A stretch of 64,000 nt of DNA from Chitinophaga pinensis DSM 2588. GTDB taxonomy: Bacteria; Bacteroidota; Bacteroidia; Chitinophagales; Chitinophagaceae. Positions 51,365 through 61,544 of the stretch are shown one piece after another. Within the stretch, counting starts at the first letter, position 1; every line of letters begins with the position of its first letter. The notes under the pieces are model-generated. The model worked only from the letters and a program-made list of their open reading frames with translations, was not told the origin of the DNA and ran no database searches. The stretch spans positions 3,342,001-3,406,000 of the forward strand of contig NC_013132.1 of assembly GCF_000024005.1 (NCBI RefSeq), written 5' to 3'. Made by a program: the position numbers and the translations under genes.

Positions 51365-54300
51365 ATGAGGATCCTGGCCATCTTAGGTTTGATCACCTGT
51401 TCAATATGTGTATTCCTCACAGGAACGGCACAACAGTCAGCACTGCTCCAGCAACGCCTGGATGTACGGGTGAAGAACATGCCGGTCATTACCTTCATGA
51501 AGTGGATCAGCCAGCAAACAGGTAACTCCTTTGCTTATCCCAACGAAATATTAGAAGGTCGTACATCCGTTACTATCAATGAACGCGATATCACCGTACA
51601 GACAATCCTCGAACGTATCTTTCCTCCCGCAAAATATGATATCAGGACCATCGGTCACCAGATTATCATCCGCTTTAAAAAACAAACTTCCCTGACAGCC
51701 GATACCTTGCAACCTGCCCGTATCATGCAGATGAATACCGTGGTAGTAACAGCCTTGGGTATCAACCGGCCCAAGTACACACTGGGTTATGCCTATGCTG
51801 AAATAAAAGGAGAAGAAATGACGGCTGCCCGGGATATACACCCCATGAATACCCTGAGTGGAAAGGTAGCCGGACTGGAAGTGAGTGCGGTAAACAGCGG
51901 TATGGGAGGATCGACCAAACTGACCCTCAGAGGTATGCGTTTATTAGGCGGTAATAACCAACCCTTGCTGGTCATGGATGGTATCCCCGTCAATAATTCC
52001 TCTCCCGGACAGGCAGAAAGGTATGGCGGTTATGACCTGGGTGACGGAACGGCCATTATTAACCCTGATGATGTCGAGACGATCTCCGTGCTTAAAGGAG
52101 GGGCTTCCGCTGCTTTATACGGAACAAGGGCTTTAAACGGAGTAATTCTTGTTACAACCCGGAAAGGTGTTCGTAAAGGGCTGGAAATGGCCTTTACGTC
52201 GAATATACAGCTGGAGCAGACCAACAATCAATACGATTTCCAGGATAGCTATGGCAGCGGACGCGATGGCGTACTCCCTGTCAGCGCTGCAGAAGCCAGA
52301 TGGGTATCCCAGTACAGCTGGGGACCAAAACTGCACCCGGATAGCCTGGTGTGGTTATGGAACGGACAACAGGCGCCTTACGTAAAGGCGCGTCATTCCA
52401 TTGCTGACTTCTTCCGTGAAGGCTTTACACGCATCAATACCCTGGCCGCTGCAACAGGGAATGAACATACACAGCTGCGTTTCTCCTACACTAATACAGG
52501 TACGCACGATATCCTGCCACAAAGCGGTTTGCAAAGGCATAATCTTTCTGCCAGGGTGACAACCGTTCTGGGACGTCGCTTCGAACTGGATACGCGGCTG
52601 GCCTGGCTGAACGAACAGGTGCAGAACCGCCCGGCACTCTCCGATAATCCTAACAATGTCGGTTATGTATTAACGGGTGTAGCGCCCAATATTGATCTGA
52701 ACTGGCTGAAGCATTATAAAGATCGCGTCACCGGTAATTATATCAACTGGAATAACAACACCTACCAGGTCAATCCTTACTGGGCTGTCTATGAACAGCC
52801 CAATGCCAGTGTACAGAACCGGCTCAATGGTTTCCTGCAATTGAAGTATAAGATATCCCCGGATCTGGCGGTACACGTTCGTTCTGGTATGGACTACTCC
52901 GATTTTTCTTTCTATGAGCTGATGAATTACTCCACACCGGTCAATCCCTTAGGCGCTATCTCGCTTAAAGACAGAAGACTATGGGAGAGTAATACAGATC
53001 TCCTGCTTACTTACAGCCGCCAGTTAAACCGCTGGGGAATTACACTGAACACCGGCGCCACGCGTATGGACTACCAGGAACGGGTGCGTAATACCACCGG
53101 CAGGGAAATGAACATCAGGGGAAACAGGGGTATTGAAAATTTCAGTACACGTATGCGCAATGAAATGATCCTCAGAAAACGGATTAATTCCATATATGCT
53201 TCCCTGGATAAAGATTACGGACGACTGCTGCATCTCTCGCTGACAGGCCGTAATGACTGGTCGTCTACATTACCTGCTGATCACAATGCTTATTTTTACC
53301 CTTCTGCTTCCGCCGCATTTCAGTTCAGTGAACTGCTGAAAGACAAACGTATCCTGTCTTCCGGTAAACTGCGTGTCTCTGTTGCGCAAACAGGTACAGA
53401 TGCCGCACAGCCTTACCTGCTGCGTTTAAGCTATGCCTATAATCCGGATATCCCCAGTATAAAAGGCTATTCGATTGGTGGAGTAGCCGTGGATAATGTG
53501 CCTTTTGCCGACCTGCGTCCCGGTATCAGCAAAGGATATGAAGCGGGCCTGGATCTCGCCTTTTTTAATGATCGTGTCAGTCTGGATGCCACCTGGTACC
53601 ATACCAATACCCTCGATCAGGTATTGAATGCTCCTGTGTCTTCATCCAGTGGCTATACGAGTGCGGTGATCAATTCCGGCAATATCCGTAACCAGGGAAT
53701 AGAACTGGGACTCACCCTCGTGCCCTTAACCCGTCAGCAGTTACATTGGGATACCCGTTTTATTTTTTCCCGCAATTGTAATCGTATACGCTCCCTGAAT
53801 ACGCTGGTTTCACCCTATTATACCATGGCTGTCGGACGCTGGGGTAATGCCTCTATCGTCGCAAAAAAAGGGGAGGCTTACGGGATGATCAGCGGGAAAC
53901 AATTTCTGCGGGATGTACAGGGCAGGATGGTACTCGACGCGAATAACCTGCCGAAGTATACTACCACAGATGGCTACCTGGGAAATAACCAGTATGACTG
54001 GACGGGCAGTATTACCAATAAAGTGACTTACAAGCGGCTTAGTCTGACGATACTATTGGACATCCGGTATGGTGGCAATATCTACTCTATAACCAATCTC
54101 CTTGCCTACGGCAACGGTAAACAAAAAGGCACGCTGGCAGGCAGAGATGCATGGACCCGCTCCGAAGAGGAACGTGTCAGCGCAGGTAAAAGACCGGAAG
54201 AATGGACGCCTACGGGGGGATTGCTGGTCAGCGGTGTACAGGCAGGCACAGGGAATGAAGTACAGGCGTACGTTAATCCGCAGACCTACTGGACACGGGT

Positions 54301-54568
54301 GTCTGACAATATTCCTGAAGCTTTTGTCTATGACGCCTCTTTTATAAAATTACGGGAGCTGCATCTCGATTATCAGCTGCCTCGTTTTTCCACCCGGTTC
54401 AAAGAAGCAACTGTATCACTGACAGGTCGTAACCTGGCGACCCTGTATAAGGCGGTACCTAATATTGATCCTGAATCAAGTTATAACAATACCACGGCGC
54501 AGGGCCTGGAATATGGTTCCCTGCCGATGAGAAGATCTTACGGTATCAAACTGTATGTCAAATTTTAA
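51365..54568 (+). CDS. SusC/RagA-type TonB-dependent receptor with STN domain
   Basis: A 1067-residue outer-membrane protein with signal peptide (ILAILGLITCSICVFLTGTAQ). An STN domain occupies about 25-105 (VRVKNMPVITFMKWISQQTGN to DIRTIGHQIIIRF), used to signal to FecR. The plug follows almost directly (TVVVTALGINRPKYTLGYAYAEIKGEEM to LNGVILVTTRKG), so the usual carboxypeptidase-like beta-sandwich is absent. The barrel runs to the C-terminal SYGIKLYVKF. SusC proteins import oligosaccharides or other ligands together with SusD. No degrading enzyme is linked, so the ligand is unknown. The SusD gene starts three bases after the stop. Confidence 0.93.
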   Translation: MRILAILGLITCSICVFLTGTAQQSALLQQRLDVRVKNMPVITFMKWISQQTGNSFAYPNEILEGRTSVTINERDITVQTILERIFPPAKYDIRTIGHQIIIRFKKQTSLTADTLQPARIMQMNTVVVTALGINRPKYTLGYAYAEIKGEEMTAARDIHPMNTLSGKVAGLEVSAVNSGMGGSTKLTLRGMRLLGGNNQPLLVMDGIPVNNSSPGQAERYGGYDLGDGTAIINPDDVETISVLKGGASAALYGTRALNGVILVTTRKGVRKGLEMAFTSNIQLEQTNNQYDFQDSYGSGRDGVLPVSAAEARWVSQYSWGPKLHPDSLVWLWNGQQAPYVKARHSIADFFREGFTRINTLAAATGNEHTQLRFSYTNTGTHDILPQSGLQRHNLSARVTTVLGRRFELDTRLAWLNEQVQNRPALSDNPNNVGYVLTGVAPNIDLNWLKHYKDRVTGNYINWNNNTYQVNPYWAVYEQPNASVQNRLNGFLQLKYKISPDLAVHVRSGMDYSDFSFYELMNYSTPVNPLGAISLKDRRLWESNTDLLLTYSRQLNRWGITLNTGATRMDYQERVRNTTGREMNIRGNRGIENFSTRMRNEMILRKRINSIYASLDKDYGRLLHLSLTGRNDWSSTLPADHNAYFYPSASAAFQFSELLKDKRILSSGKLRVSVAQTGTDAAQPYLLRLSYAYNPDIPSIKGYSIGGVAVDNVPFADLRPGISKGYEAGLDLAFFNDRVSLDATWYHTNTLDQVLNAPVSSSSGYTSAVINSGNIRNQGIELGLTLVPLTRQQLHWDTRFIFSRNCNRIRSLNTLVSPYYTMAVGRWGNASIVAKKGEAYGMISGKQFLRDVQGRMVLDANNLPKYTTTDGYLGNNQYDWTGSITNKVTYKRLSLTILLDIRYGGNIYSITNLLAYGNGKQKGTLAGRDAWTRSEEERVSAGKRPEEWTPTGGLLVSGVQAGTGNEVQAYVNPQTYWTRVSDNIPEAFVYDASFIKLRELHLDYQLPRFSTRFKEATVSLTGRNLATLYKAVPNIDPESSYNNTTAQGLEYGSLPMRRSYGIKLYVKF

Positions 54569-54571
54569 GCA

Positions 54572-56107
54572 ATGCGGATGAAACAGTACGGATGGAATAT
54601 ATATCTGCTCATAATATTACTGTCATCCTGCACAGCAGGTTTTGACAGGATCAATACCGATCCGCGTAAATCAGACAGTATTCCGCCGGGAGATCAGCTG
54701 ACTGCTGCTGCTTACTTTATGGATGGTGGCAGAGAGATGGGGTATCCGAATCTTTACCTGTTTCAACCCATGGTACAGTACCTCAGTGGCGCCCCCGGTA
54801 TGAGTGCAGGCGGGAAGTATATCCTGAATGAGTTTTATAACAACTGTATGTGGGAAAACCTCTATGGGAAAAGTATCAAACAACTGGCGGATCTGCTGGC
54901 GCGTCATAAAGACAATCCTGAAGTAGTCAACTATTGCGCTGCTGCGCGTATACTGAAAGTCTATGTGTTTTCATTGCTCACAGATACCTATGGCGATATT
55001 CCTTACTCAGAAGCCGGTATGGCCTGGTATGGAAAAAACTATACACCGGCGTATGACCGGCAGGCAGATATCTATGCTGACTTCTTCAAAGAATTAACCG
55101 AGGCAGCTGCGCAGTTTGATCTGTCTCAGGAACCGATCTACAATGATATTCTCTACGGTGGTGATATCATCAAATGGAAACGCCTGGCAGCATCTTTACG
55201 TTTGCGCTTAGCCATGCGGCTGACCAAAGCCAATGCTGCAATGGCGAAGATACAAGTGCAGACCGCCTATGCAGCAGGACTGATGACAGACGAAATGGAC
55301 AACTTTCGTATGCTGCACGATGACTACGCCTATCCCGATCTGAGAGGCAACAGTTATGCACAGGCATTACAGGAAGACAAGGTCTATCAATGGGCAAAAG
55401 GCTGCAGCACTTTTGTGAATTACCTGAAGACAGAAAATGATCCGCGACTCCCCACATTCTTTACAAACCAGGACGCAGATGGAAATGACATCACCAGCAT
55501 CACCCATTACCTGTCTATCGCACCGGGTATGTACTACTGGGATGATGAATTGCGGTATGTGAGTCCGGAGGGTGTCATTATTCCTGCTGCGAATAAGTAT
55601 TGTTTCATCAACCAGCCTTTTTATCAGTTACACACACCTTTTCTGCACATGGGCTATGCAGAGGTCTGCTTCCTGTTGGCTGAAGCAGCAGTGAGAGGAT
55701 GGATACCGGAAACGGCGAATCGCTGGTATCAGCAGGGAATAAGGGCTGCTATCGATCAGTTGAAATTATATCCGGAGATCAGTTATATCCCGGAGGAAAA
55801 TATTAATGCCTTTGTCAACGCACACGTCCTGACGCCGGGAAAGGAAATAGAGCAGATCAATATGCAGAAATGGGTCGCTTTGTTTCCCAATGGCTTTGAA
55901 GCATATGCCAATCAGCGCCGCAGCGGTTATCCCGTGCTGGCGCCGATCACTGATAAAGGCAGTGAGTCTCAGACAAACGGTGTGTTGCCGCGCAGATTAT
56001 TCTATCCGGCCACAGAAGCATTCAGCAATACCATCCATTACCAGGAAGCCCTGGACAGAATGGGAGGGACGGATGACTGGTTATACCGTATGTGGTGGGA
56101 CCGCTGA
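54572..56107 (+). CDS. SusD/RagB-family surface lipoprotein
   Basis: A 511-residue lipoprotein (signal with lipobox LLSSC; cysteine near residue 20) of the SusD group: FDRINTDPRKSD, QLTAAAYFMDGGREMGYPNLYLFQPMVQYLSG, NNCMWENLYGKSIKQLADLLARHKDNPEVVNYCAAARILKVYVFSLLTDTYGDIPYSEAG and the TPR-like YADFFKELTEAAAQFDLSQEP. It forms the ligand-binding lid of the SusC channel on the cell surface. Starts at 54572 or the second ATG at 54578. Its stop is two bases from the convergent gene's stop. Confidence 0.93.
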   Translation: MRMKQYGWNIYLLIILLSSCTAGFDRINTDPRKSDSIPPGDQLTAAAYFMDGGREMGYPNLYLFQPMVQYLSGAPGMSAGGKYILNEFYNNCMWENLYGKSIKQLADLLARHKDNPEVVNYCAAARILKVYVFSLLTDTYGDIPYSEAGMAWYGKNYTPAYDRQADIYADFFKELTEAAAQFDLSQEPIYNDILYGGDIIKWKRLAASLRLRLAMRLTKANAAMAKIQVQTAYAAGLMTDEMDNFRMLHDDYAYPDLRGNSYAQALQEDKVYQWAKGCSTFVNYLKTENDPRLPTFFTNQDADGNDITSITHYLSIAPGMYYWDDELRYVSPEGVIIPAANKYCFINQPFYQLHTPFLHMGYAEVCFLLAEAAVRGWIPETANRWYQQGIRAAIDQLKLYPEISYIPEENINAFVNAHVLTPGKEIEQINMQKWVALFPNGFEAYANQRRSGYPVLAPITDKGSESQTNGVLPRRLFYPATEAFSNTIHYQEALDRMGGTDDWLYRMWWDR

Positions 56108-56109
56108 GA

Positions 56110-56517
56110 TTACATGGTTTCCAGTTCCTCCGGATGCTTTGGTTTATACCAGCAATAATAATATGTCAGTATCAGCACACCGGTCAGGAAAGGAATCAAC
56201 GCCAGATGTTTGTAGGTAATGGTCCCCGTAACAATCTCCGCATCGAAGTGCAGGAACTCACTGACCATCCAATAGGAGTTTGCCGTAATCCATACCGCAA
56301 TCGCAAGGTTATGGCACAGTTCGGACATAAATTGCCGTGTACGGTAGGCAATGACAAGCGCAATGATCAGCGTAGGAAATATCATAGCAATGCCCAGTGG
56401 CTTCCAGATCAGGCACCAGCCTATATCTTTCAGCAACCAGAAAACGATATGCAGATTTTCCATTTTCCGGTATTTTAACGGAATGCTGTAGACAGGTGTG
56501 GTTGTGGTTTCGGGCAT
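56110..56517 (-). CDS. Small membrane protein, unknown function
   Basis: About 135 residues from the ATG at 56517 (MPETTTTPVYSIPLKYRKMENLHIVFWLLKD). The frame stays open to 56622 but that extension would overlap the divergent YtxH-like gene. Four hydrophobic segments are visible (IVFWLLKDIGWCLIW, LGIAMIFPTLIIALVIAY, LCHNLAIAVWITANSYWMV, YKHLALIPFLTGVLILTYYYCW). I do not recognise the family. An exact -7 box (TATTTTTG on the minus strand, 56539-56546) lies 22 bases before this start, which supports the start choice. Confidence 0.7.
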   Translation of the reverse strand: MPETTTTPVYSIPLKYRKMENLHIVFWLLKDIGWCLIWKPLGIAMIFPTLIIALVIAYRTRQFMSELCHNLAIAVWITANSYWMVSEFLHFDAEIVTGTITYKHLALIPFLTGVLILTYYYCWYKPKHPEELETM

Positions 56518-56538
56518 ATTTGATTTCGATTGTGCCGG

Positions 56539-56546
56539 CAAAAATA
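56539..56546 (-). promoter_or_regulatory. -7 promoter box (TATTTTTG) for the small membrane protein
   Basis: Exact TAnnTTTG match on the minus strand, 22 bases before the ATG at 56517; no TTTG at the -33 position. Confidence 0.45.
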
Positions 56547-56609
56547 TAAAATCTGGCATCAATTGGTATAACTCTTGTATTAACCACTGCGGACCAAAAA
56601 ATTTTAGCC

Positions 56610-56816
56610 ATGAAAAAAGCATTGATAGCCGCTTCCATTGTCGGCGTAGCAGCAGCAGGAGTTATCCTTTATCTTACACGTAGCAGAAATGGTATGCAAC
56701 GTCTGCTGGACGGGGCAGAATCCACTGCAGATGATGCCCGTCGTGTAGCCAACCGCCATCTCCGCAAAACACAGAAAAAGATCAATCATATGATCCATGA
56801 ATCAACCATGGAATAA
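56610..56816 (+). CDS. YtxH-like small membrane protein
   Basis: A 68-residue protein with one N-terminal helix (ALIAASIVGVAAAGVILYL) followed by a basic/amphipathic tail (DDARRVANRHLRKTQKKINHMIHE), the usual YtxH-type layout. Such proteins are linked to envelope stress in other bacteria, and the role here is unknown. It diverges from the 135-residue membrane protein and is followed by a strong hairpin. Confidence 0.75.
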   Translation: MKKALIAASIVGVAAAGVILYLTRSRNGMQRLLDGAESTADDARRVANRHLRKTQKKINHMIHESTME

Positions 56817-56824
56817 CTACCAGC

Positions 56825-56875
56825 AGACCTTTTACCGGGCCTGACAATTGGATTGTTCACTCCGGTAAAAGGTCT
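56825..56875. terminator. 14-bp hairpin after the YtxH-like gene
   Basis: AGACCTTTTACCGG (56825-56838) pairs perfectly with CCGGTAAAAGGTCT (56862-56875). The loop holds a smaller stem (ACAAT/ATTGT). Only a weak T-rich tail follows, so a terminator is likely but not certain. Confidence 0.65.
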
Positions 56876-57126
56876 CTGTTATATCATCTATACCCCGTAT
56901 CAACTCCACCTCGGGCCGGCATCATACTCGCTTTTATCTTCACTTCCCAGATGCGTCAGCCCGTACTATAGCTACCTCAACCGCCTGTCTGTGCCACTTA
57001 CTTTCTGCTTCAAGACTGAATTACAGCGTGTTAAGAAAAATATATTTCAAAAATGAATAATAAGTGATATTTTGTTAAATTTGTATAATATTTAACATCA
57101 AGGACCCTATCCTGTTGACCGAACCT
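56876..57126. other. Gene-free leader region of the large secreted-protein cluster
   Basis: An A/T-rich stretch between the YtxH-like hairpin and the first large gene. It contains TTTG-like elements around 57075-57090 (ATTTTGTTAAATTTGTATAAT) but no clean promoter with both boxes. No gene is seen. Confidence 0.4.
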
Positions 57127-60100
57127 ATGAACCACAACCCTGTAACCTCACTGCGAATGGCAGTGTTTTGTTTATTACTGTTCTTATTAAAGCCTGTCGT
57201 TAGTACTGCAGCAGATGCGAAAACTTCTTTCCCCGCGGCGGACACCGCAAAACCCGGAATAGAAGATTATGCGATTGGCGTGTTTAATAAGATCAAGGAA
57301 AAAAACAAGTTTATCAGCTTCCTGACCAATGAATCCCTCGGTACCCTGCCAGTTGGCCTTGTCCGGGAGATCAACGGTAAAGTCTATGTCATTGCCATCG
57401 ACAGCGTACGTATGACGCCGCAAGGAGCTTTTTTAAGCGCTTATTTCCGTTTTACCTTCCCCGGTACGAACCGCGAACTGATCTTCGGAGGAAAGAATAT
57501 TGCTTTTACTCCCGGAGGTATCGGCGCCGGCACATCCACAAAACTCATGTTGCTCAATGACCAGGAAGTGCATATCAACGAACACGTTGAACTCACCTTC
57601 CCCGGCAATGGCAGTAATTTCGTGGAATGGGACTGTAACGGTTTTAAGTCAGCTAATCTCGCCGGTATGTTCGAATTCGATAAAGGCTGGTTACAGCCCG
57701 ATAATCCGAATGAAGACAAGGTAAAAGCAGCCCTGAATGTCAATGCCAAAGATCTCAGCAATATCATGGCTGATATTGATATTCCTGCCTTCCGGATCAG
57801 CGGTCTGAATGACTTCAGCTTTAAGGTGAAACACGCCGTAATAGATATGAGCGATGTGGCGAATCCGGGTGGCTTGAACGTTACGGCAGATATGCTGGAA
57901 GATCCTTCCAGTCCGCTGTTGTGGAGAGGTTTCTACTTACAGGAACTGGAAGTGGGATTACCGCAACAGATGGCATCAAAACAGGGTAGGCCAAAAGTAA
58001 ATGTAACCAACTTTATTATTGACGATCAGGGGGTGAGCGGTTCCATCAAAGCAGAGAATATTGTGAAACTGGGAGATGCCAGCGCTGGTGGATGGCCACT
58101 GTCGATTGAAAAAGTAGGATTGAGTTTCAGTAAGAATAAACTGAATGGGGGTTCTCTCGGCGGACAACTAAAAATCGGTTTCCTGGGAGACGATCCGCTT
58201 GACTATGATGCTACCGTCAGTATGCGTGGCGGTGACACTTATTATTCCTTCGCCTTACAGACCACCGCTGATAAAACATATTCCTTCTTTGCCGGTAATA
58301 TCACTTTAAATAAAGACTGCCGCATCGAGGTAACCAAAACAGATAAAGACTTTATTCCTAAAGCAACGCTGACGGGTAAAGTAGACCTCAATAAAAGCGT
58401 CCTCAATGTAAAAGGGATCTCCTTCGAAGACCTGACACTATCCACACAAAAACCTTATGTACACAGCGGTACATTTGATATCGCTACGGATGGCGGTTCC
58501 AAAATGAGCGGTTTCCCGATCGGGTTTGATGACCTCAGTCTGGGGATTTCAGAAGGAAAGGTTGCCGTAGGCGCTACGGTGAAACTGAACTTCATGAACT
58601 CCGGTGACAAAGGCTTCAGCGGCAGCGCCGGATTTGTTGTCACAGCTGCTCAGGAAGAGGAGAAGTCAACCGTTATGGTGAATAACGTGGCGATTGAAAA
58701 AATAGCCACCCACTGGAAACTGGACAAGGTCACCGTCAGCGATATCGATCTGACTGTGAAAGTAATGGCCTTCCAGATGCACGGTATCATCACGCTGTTT
58801 GATCAGCACCCGGTATACGGTAACGGTTTCAGAGGTATGCTTGATTTCTCCATACCGGGTCCGATTCCAAAGGCAAAAGCAACTGCTTACTTCGGCTCGA
58901 AAGACGACTACCGTTACTGGCATGTGGATGCCTATATAGGTGTCAGCATTCCTGTACCACCGGTCTTGCAGATCACAGGGATGATGGGTGGTATGTCTTA
59001 TCATATGGAACGCCCTTCTAACTTCGATCCATACGACTCAAGGAATGCGATCGACAAGAAAGGGGGCATGAAAGACGTCAGCGAGATCTTCCAGTATGTC
59101 CCATCAAAAGACGCTGGTCTGGGTTTTATGGGCGGTGTATCACTGGCACTGGCTACAGAAATGGTGGTCAATGTGAACGTGGCCCTGGAAGTACAGTTTG
59201 GCTCCAACGGCGGCTTCCGGTACGCACAGTTTGATGGTGCAGGTTATGTGATGCACGAAGCGCTGAAAGCAAAAAGCAAGAACGAAGCAAAAGAAGATGA
59301 TTCCGCACCGGCGTGGGTACAGTTCAAAATGCGCTACGACAACGTGAACAGCACTTTCGATGCCAACATGAAAACCTATATCAACATTATGGGGGTGCTC
59401 AAAGGTGTGAATGAAAGAGGACTGGTAGGGGAAGCCGCATTGCATGTCGGTCCCGATGACTGGTACTTCTATATAGGACGTCCTTCACAGATGTTTGGTC
59501 TTTCTATCGCCGGACTCGCAGAAGTAAGAAGTTACTTCATGATGGGTTCCAGGGTAGAAGATATGCCACCGCTGCCTTCCGAAGTGAATGAGGTGTTTGA
59601 TGATATCAATACCAATTTCATGGCCATGGAGAATACCATGAGTACCGGTAAAGGTTTTGGTTTCGGTGCACACTTCAAAACAGGGTTTGCCTTTGATTAT
59701 GGCGTCTACGGCGAGTTCGCAGTTGGTGCTGGTGCTGATATCCTGTTGCGCAACTATGGTGAGGCAAAATGTAAAGGAAGTAACAGTGTGATCGGTTTTA
59801 ACGGATGGTATGCTGCCGGACAGGCATACGCTTATCTGAAAGGGGATGTAGGTATCCGTGTGAAAGTATTCGGTAAGAAGAAAGGATTCTCTATCGCAAA
59901 ATTAACTGCCGCCGTACTCTTACAGGCTAAAGGACCAAACCCTTCCTGGTTCAGAGGTATGGTGGGCGTGAAATACTCCGTACTGGGCGGCATGGTGAAA
60001 GGAAAAGCCAATATCAAAGTAGAACTCGGCTCCGAGTGTGATATCGTAGGCGCAAAAGAAATCAATGTAGAAGTGATCAGCGAAATCAAACCGGATGACC

Positions 60101-61539
60101 AGGGTACAGAAGTAAGTGTATTCTCTTCTCCGCAGGTAGCATTTAATATCGCTATCCAGCGTCCATTCTCTATGATGAATGAATATGATCAGGTGGCTAC
60201 CTATCGTGCGCAACTGGATGAAGTAAAACTGATGAAAGATAAAACGCCTATCACCGGACAACTGATCGTTAACCCGGATGGTATGTCCGCTTATCTGCAA
60301 CAGCGCGATATCCTCCCCGGACTCAGTACGCTGACGGCTTCCGCAAAAGTGCATTTTGAAAAACAGAATGGAGCAGCATGGGACGCATTGAAAAGCGATG
60401 GTAAGAATATTGACTACGAAGTGAAATCATCCACCTTCACCACCGGTGAAGAACCAACAACTATCGGTTGGGATAACGTAGTTTACACTTATCCGGTAAG
60501 GAATCAGTATAACTTCCTGCCTGGGGAGTATAAAAAAGGGTACATTAAATTGAAATATGGTCAGCCGAAACTGTTCAGAAAGACAGATGACCAGGGTAAG
60601 AACTATAGCATAGCAGCGAAGTTTACTTCCGGCCAGAAACAGGCGATCAGTGCCAATGTCTCCTATGATGAATCAACAGCGCAGGTGAATTTCGACATTC
60701 CGGACGGTATGTCCAGAGAAATGGTCTATACCTATAATATTGTGAGATCCTCACTGGACGGTGAAACCGCTGCCAACAACGTAACAAAGAAAGAAAATCT
60801 CACGGTAAGCGATCTGGGGGACAGTACCACAATCACCCAGACGGCCCTGAAAGGCAACGCCAATTCTGAGGCAGATAAAGAAGTGATCGCCTACAGTTTC
60901 CGTACGAGCAAATACAACACCTTCAGTGAGAAGATGAGCGCGGTGACCAGTCAACAGGACGTCTGGGATGTAGCTACCGGATGGGTAACTGTGATCGGTA
61001 CGCGATTCAATACAGACGAACAGTTTGACAGATTTGATATACAAGGGGATGGGGCTATGAATACCAAACCATTGCTGTATCTCAGGGCAAGTACCAACAA
61101 CTCCTGGTTGCAGAACAAGATCCTGCCACTCCTGTATAACGGCTATCCTTTTGATCCATCTATGACAGTGTCCCGTGATCCTGCTACGACAGGCGGTGTC
61201 CCTCCACTGGAAGCGGTGCAGATGTATAATAACAATGATGTCTATCACCAGTTGGAAAGTAACCACATCACAGACGGCGTGGCGCCATTGAAGCCAGGGG
61301 CCTGCCGGTTCATGTACTTCGTGCCTTTTACCGCACATGAAGATTTCATTGACCTGATTGGTAAAGCGAGTCGTCTCTTTGTGAAAGGAAAGGGATCAGC
61401 GAAGGTGACTACCCTACTGAACACCATGTTCCCGGAACTCGATGGCAACATTTATTATCCGGTAGAGATACAATATCGCTTACCGGGTCTCAACCAGATA
61501 TCATCAACAATAACCAAGAGTATCTATTATAAATTATAA
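57127..61539 (+). CDS. Very large secreted protein, unknown function
   Basis: About 1470 residues from the ATG at 57127 (MNHNPVTSLRMAVFCLLLFLLKPVVSTAADA signal); a TTG 12 bases upstream is a less likely start. The sequence is almost entirely beta-rich with glycine-rich strands (for example FGFGAHFKTGFAFDYGVYGEFAVGAGADILLRNYG, about 845-880) and a C-terminal region of beta-sandwich type (about 1000-1250). No catalytic motif, transmembrane barrel signature or sorting domain is recognised. It probably acts at the cell surface or in the periplasm. It starts a three-gene run with a fibronectin-III protein 5 bases downstream, so a joint role is likely. I cannot name a family. Confidence 0.6.
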   Translation: MNHNPVTSLRMAVFCLLLFLLKPVVSTAADAKTSFPAADTAKPGIEDYAIGVFNKIKEKNKFISFLTNESLGTLPVGLVREINGKVYVIAIDSVRMTPQGAFLSAYFRFTFPGTNRELIFGGKNIAFTPGGIGAGTSTKLMLLNDQEVHINEHVELTFPGNGSNFVEWDCNGFKSANLAGMFEFDKGWLQPDNPNEDKVKAALNVNAKDLSNIMADIDIPAFRISGLNDFSFKVKHAVIDMSDVANPGGLNVTADMLEDPSSPLLWRGFYLQELEVGLPQQMASKQGRPKVNVTNFIIDDQGVSGSIKAENIVKLGDASAGGWPLSIEKVGLSFSKNKLNGGSLGGQLKIGFLGDDPLDYDATVSMRGGDTYYSFALQTTADKTYSFFAGNITLNKDCRIEVTKTDKDFIPKATLTGKVDLNKSVLNVKGISFEDLTLSTQKPYVHSGTFDIATDGGSKMSGFPIGFDDLSLGISEGKVAVGATVKLNFMNSGDKGFSGSAGFVVTAAQEEEKSTVMVNNVAIEKIATHWKLDKVTVSDIDLTVKVMAFQMHGIITLFDQHPVYGNGFRGMLDFSIPGPIPKAKATAYFGSKDDYRYWHVDAYIGVSIPVPPVLQITGMMGGMSYHMERPSNFDPYDSRNAIDKKGGMKDVSEIFQYVPSKDAGLGFMGGVSLALATEMVVNVNVALEVQFGSNGGFRYAQFDGAGYVMHEALKAKSKNEAKEDDSAPAWVQFKMRYDNVNSTFDANMKTYINIMGVLKGVNERGLVGEAALHVGPDDWYFYIGRPSQMFGLSIAGLAEVRSYFMMGSRVEDMPPLPSEVNEVFDDINTNFMAMENTMSTGKGFGFGAHFKTGFAFDYGVYGEFAVGAGADILLRNYGEAKCKGSNSVIGFNGWYAAGQAYAYLKGDVGIRVKVFGKKKGFSIAKLTAAVLLQAKGPNPSWFRGMVGVKYSVLGGMVKGKANIKVELGSECDIVGAKEINVEVISEIKPDDQGTEVSVFSSPQVAFNIAIQRPFSMMNEYDQVATYRAQLDEVKLMKDKTPITGQLIVNPDGMSAYLQQRDILPGLSTLTASAKVHFEKQNGAAWDALKSDGKNIDYEVKSSTFTTGEEPTTIGWDNVVYTYPVRNQYNFLPGEYKKGYIKLKYGQPKLFRKTDDQGKNYSIAAKFTSGQKQAISANVSYDESTAQVNFDIPDGMSREMVYTYNIVRSSLDGETAANNVTKKENLTVSDLGDSTTITQTALKGNANSEADKEVIAYSFRTSKYNTFSEKMSAVTSQQDVWDVATGWVTVIGTRFNTDEQFDRFDIQGDGAMNTKPLLYLRASTNNSWLQNKILPLLYNGYPFDPSMTVSRDPATTGGVPPLEAVQMYNNNDVYHQLESNHITDGVAPLKPGACRFMYFVPFTAHEDFIDLIGKASRLFVKGKGSAKVTTLLNTMFPELDGNIYYPVEIQYRLPGLNQISSTITKSIYYKL

Positions 61540-61544
61540 GTCGA

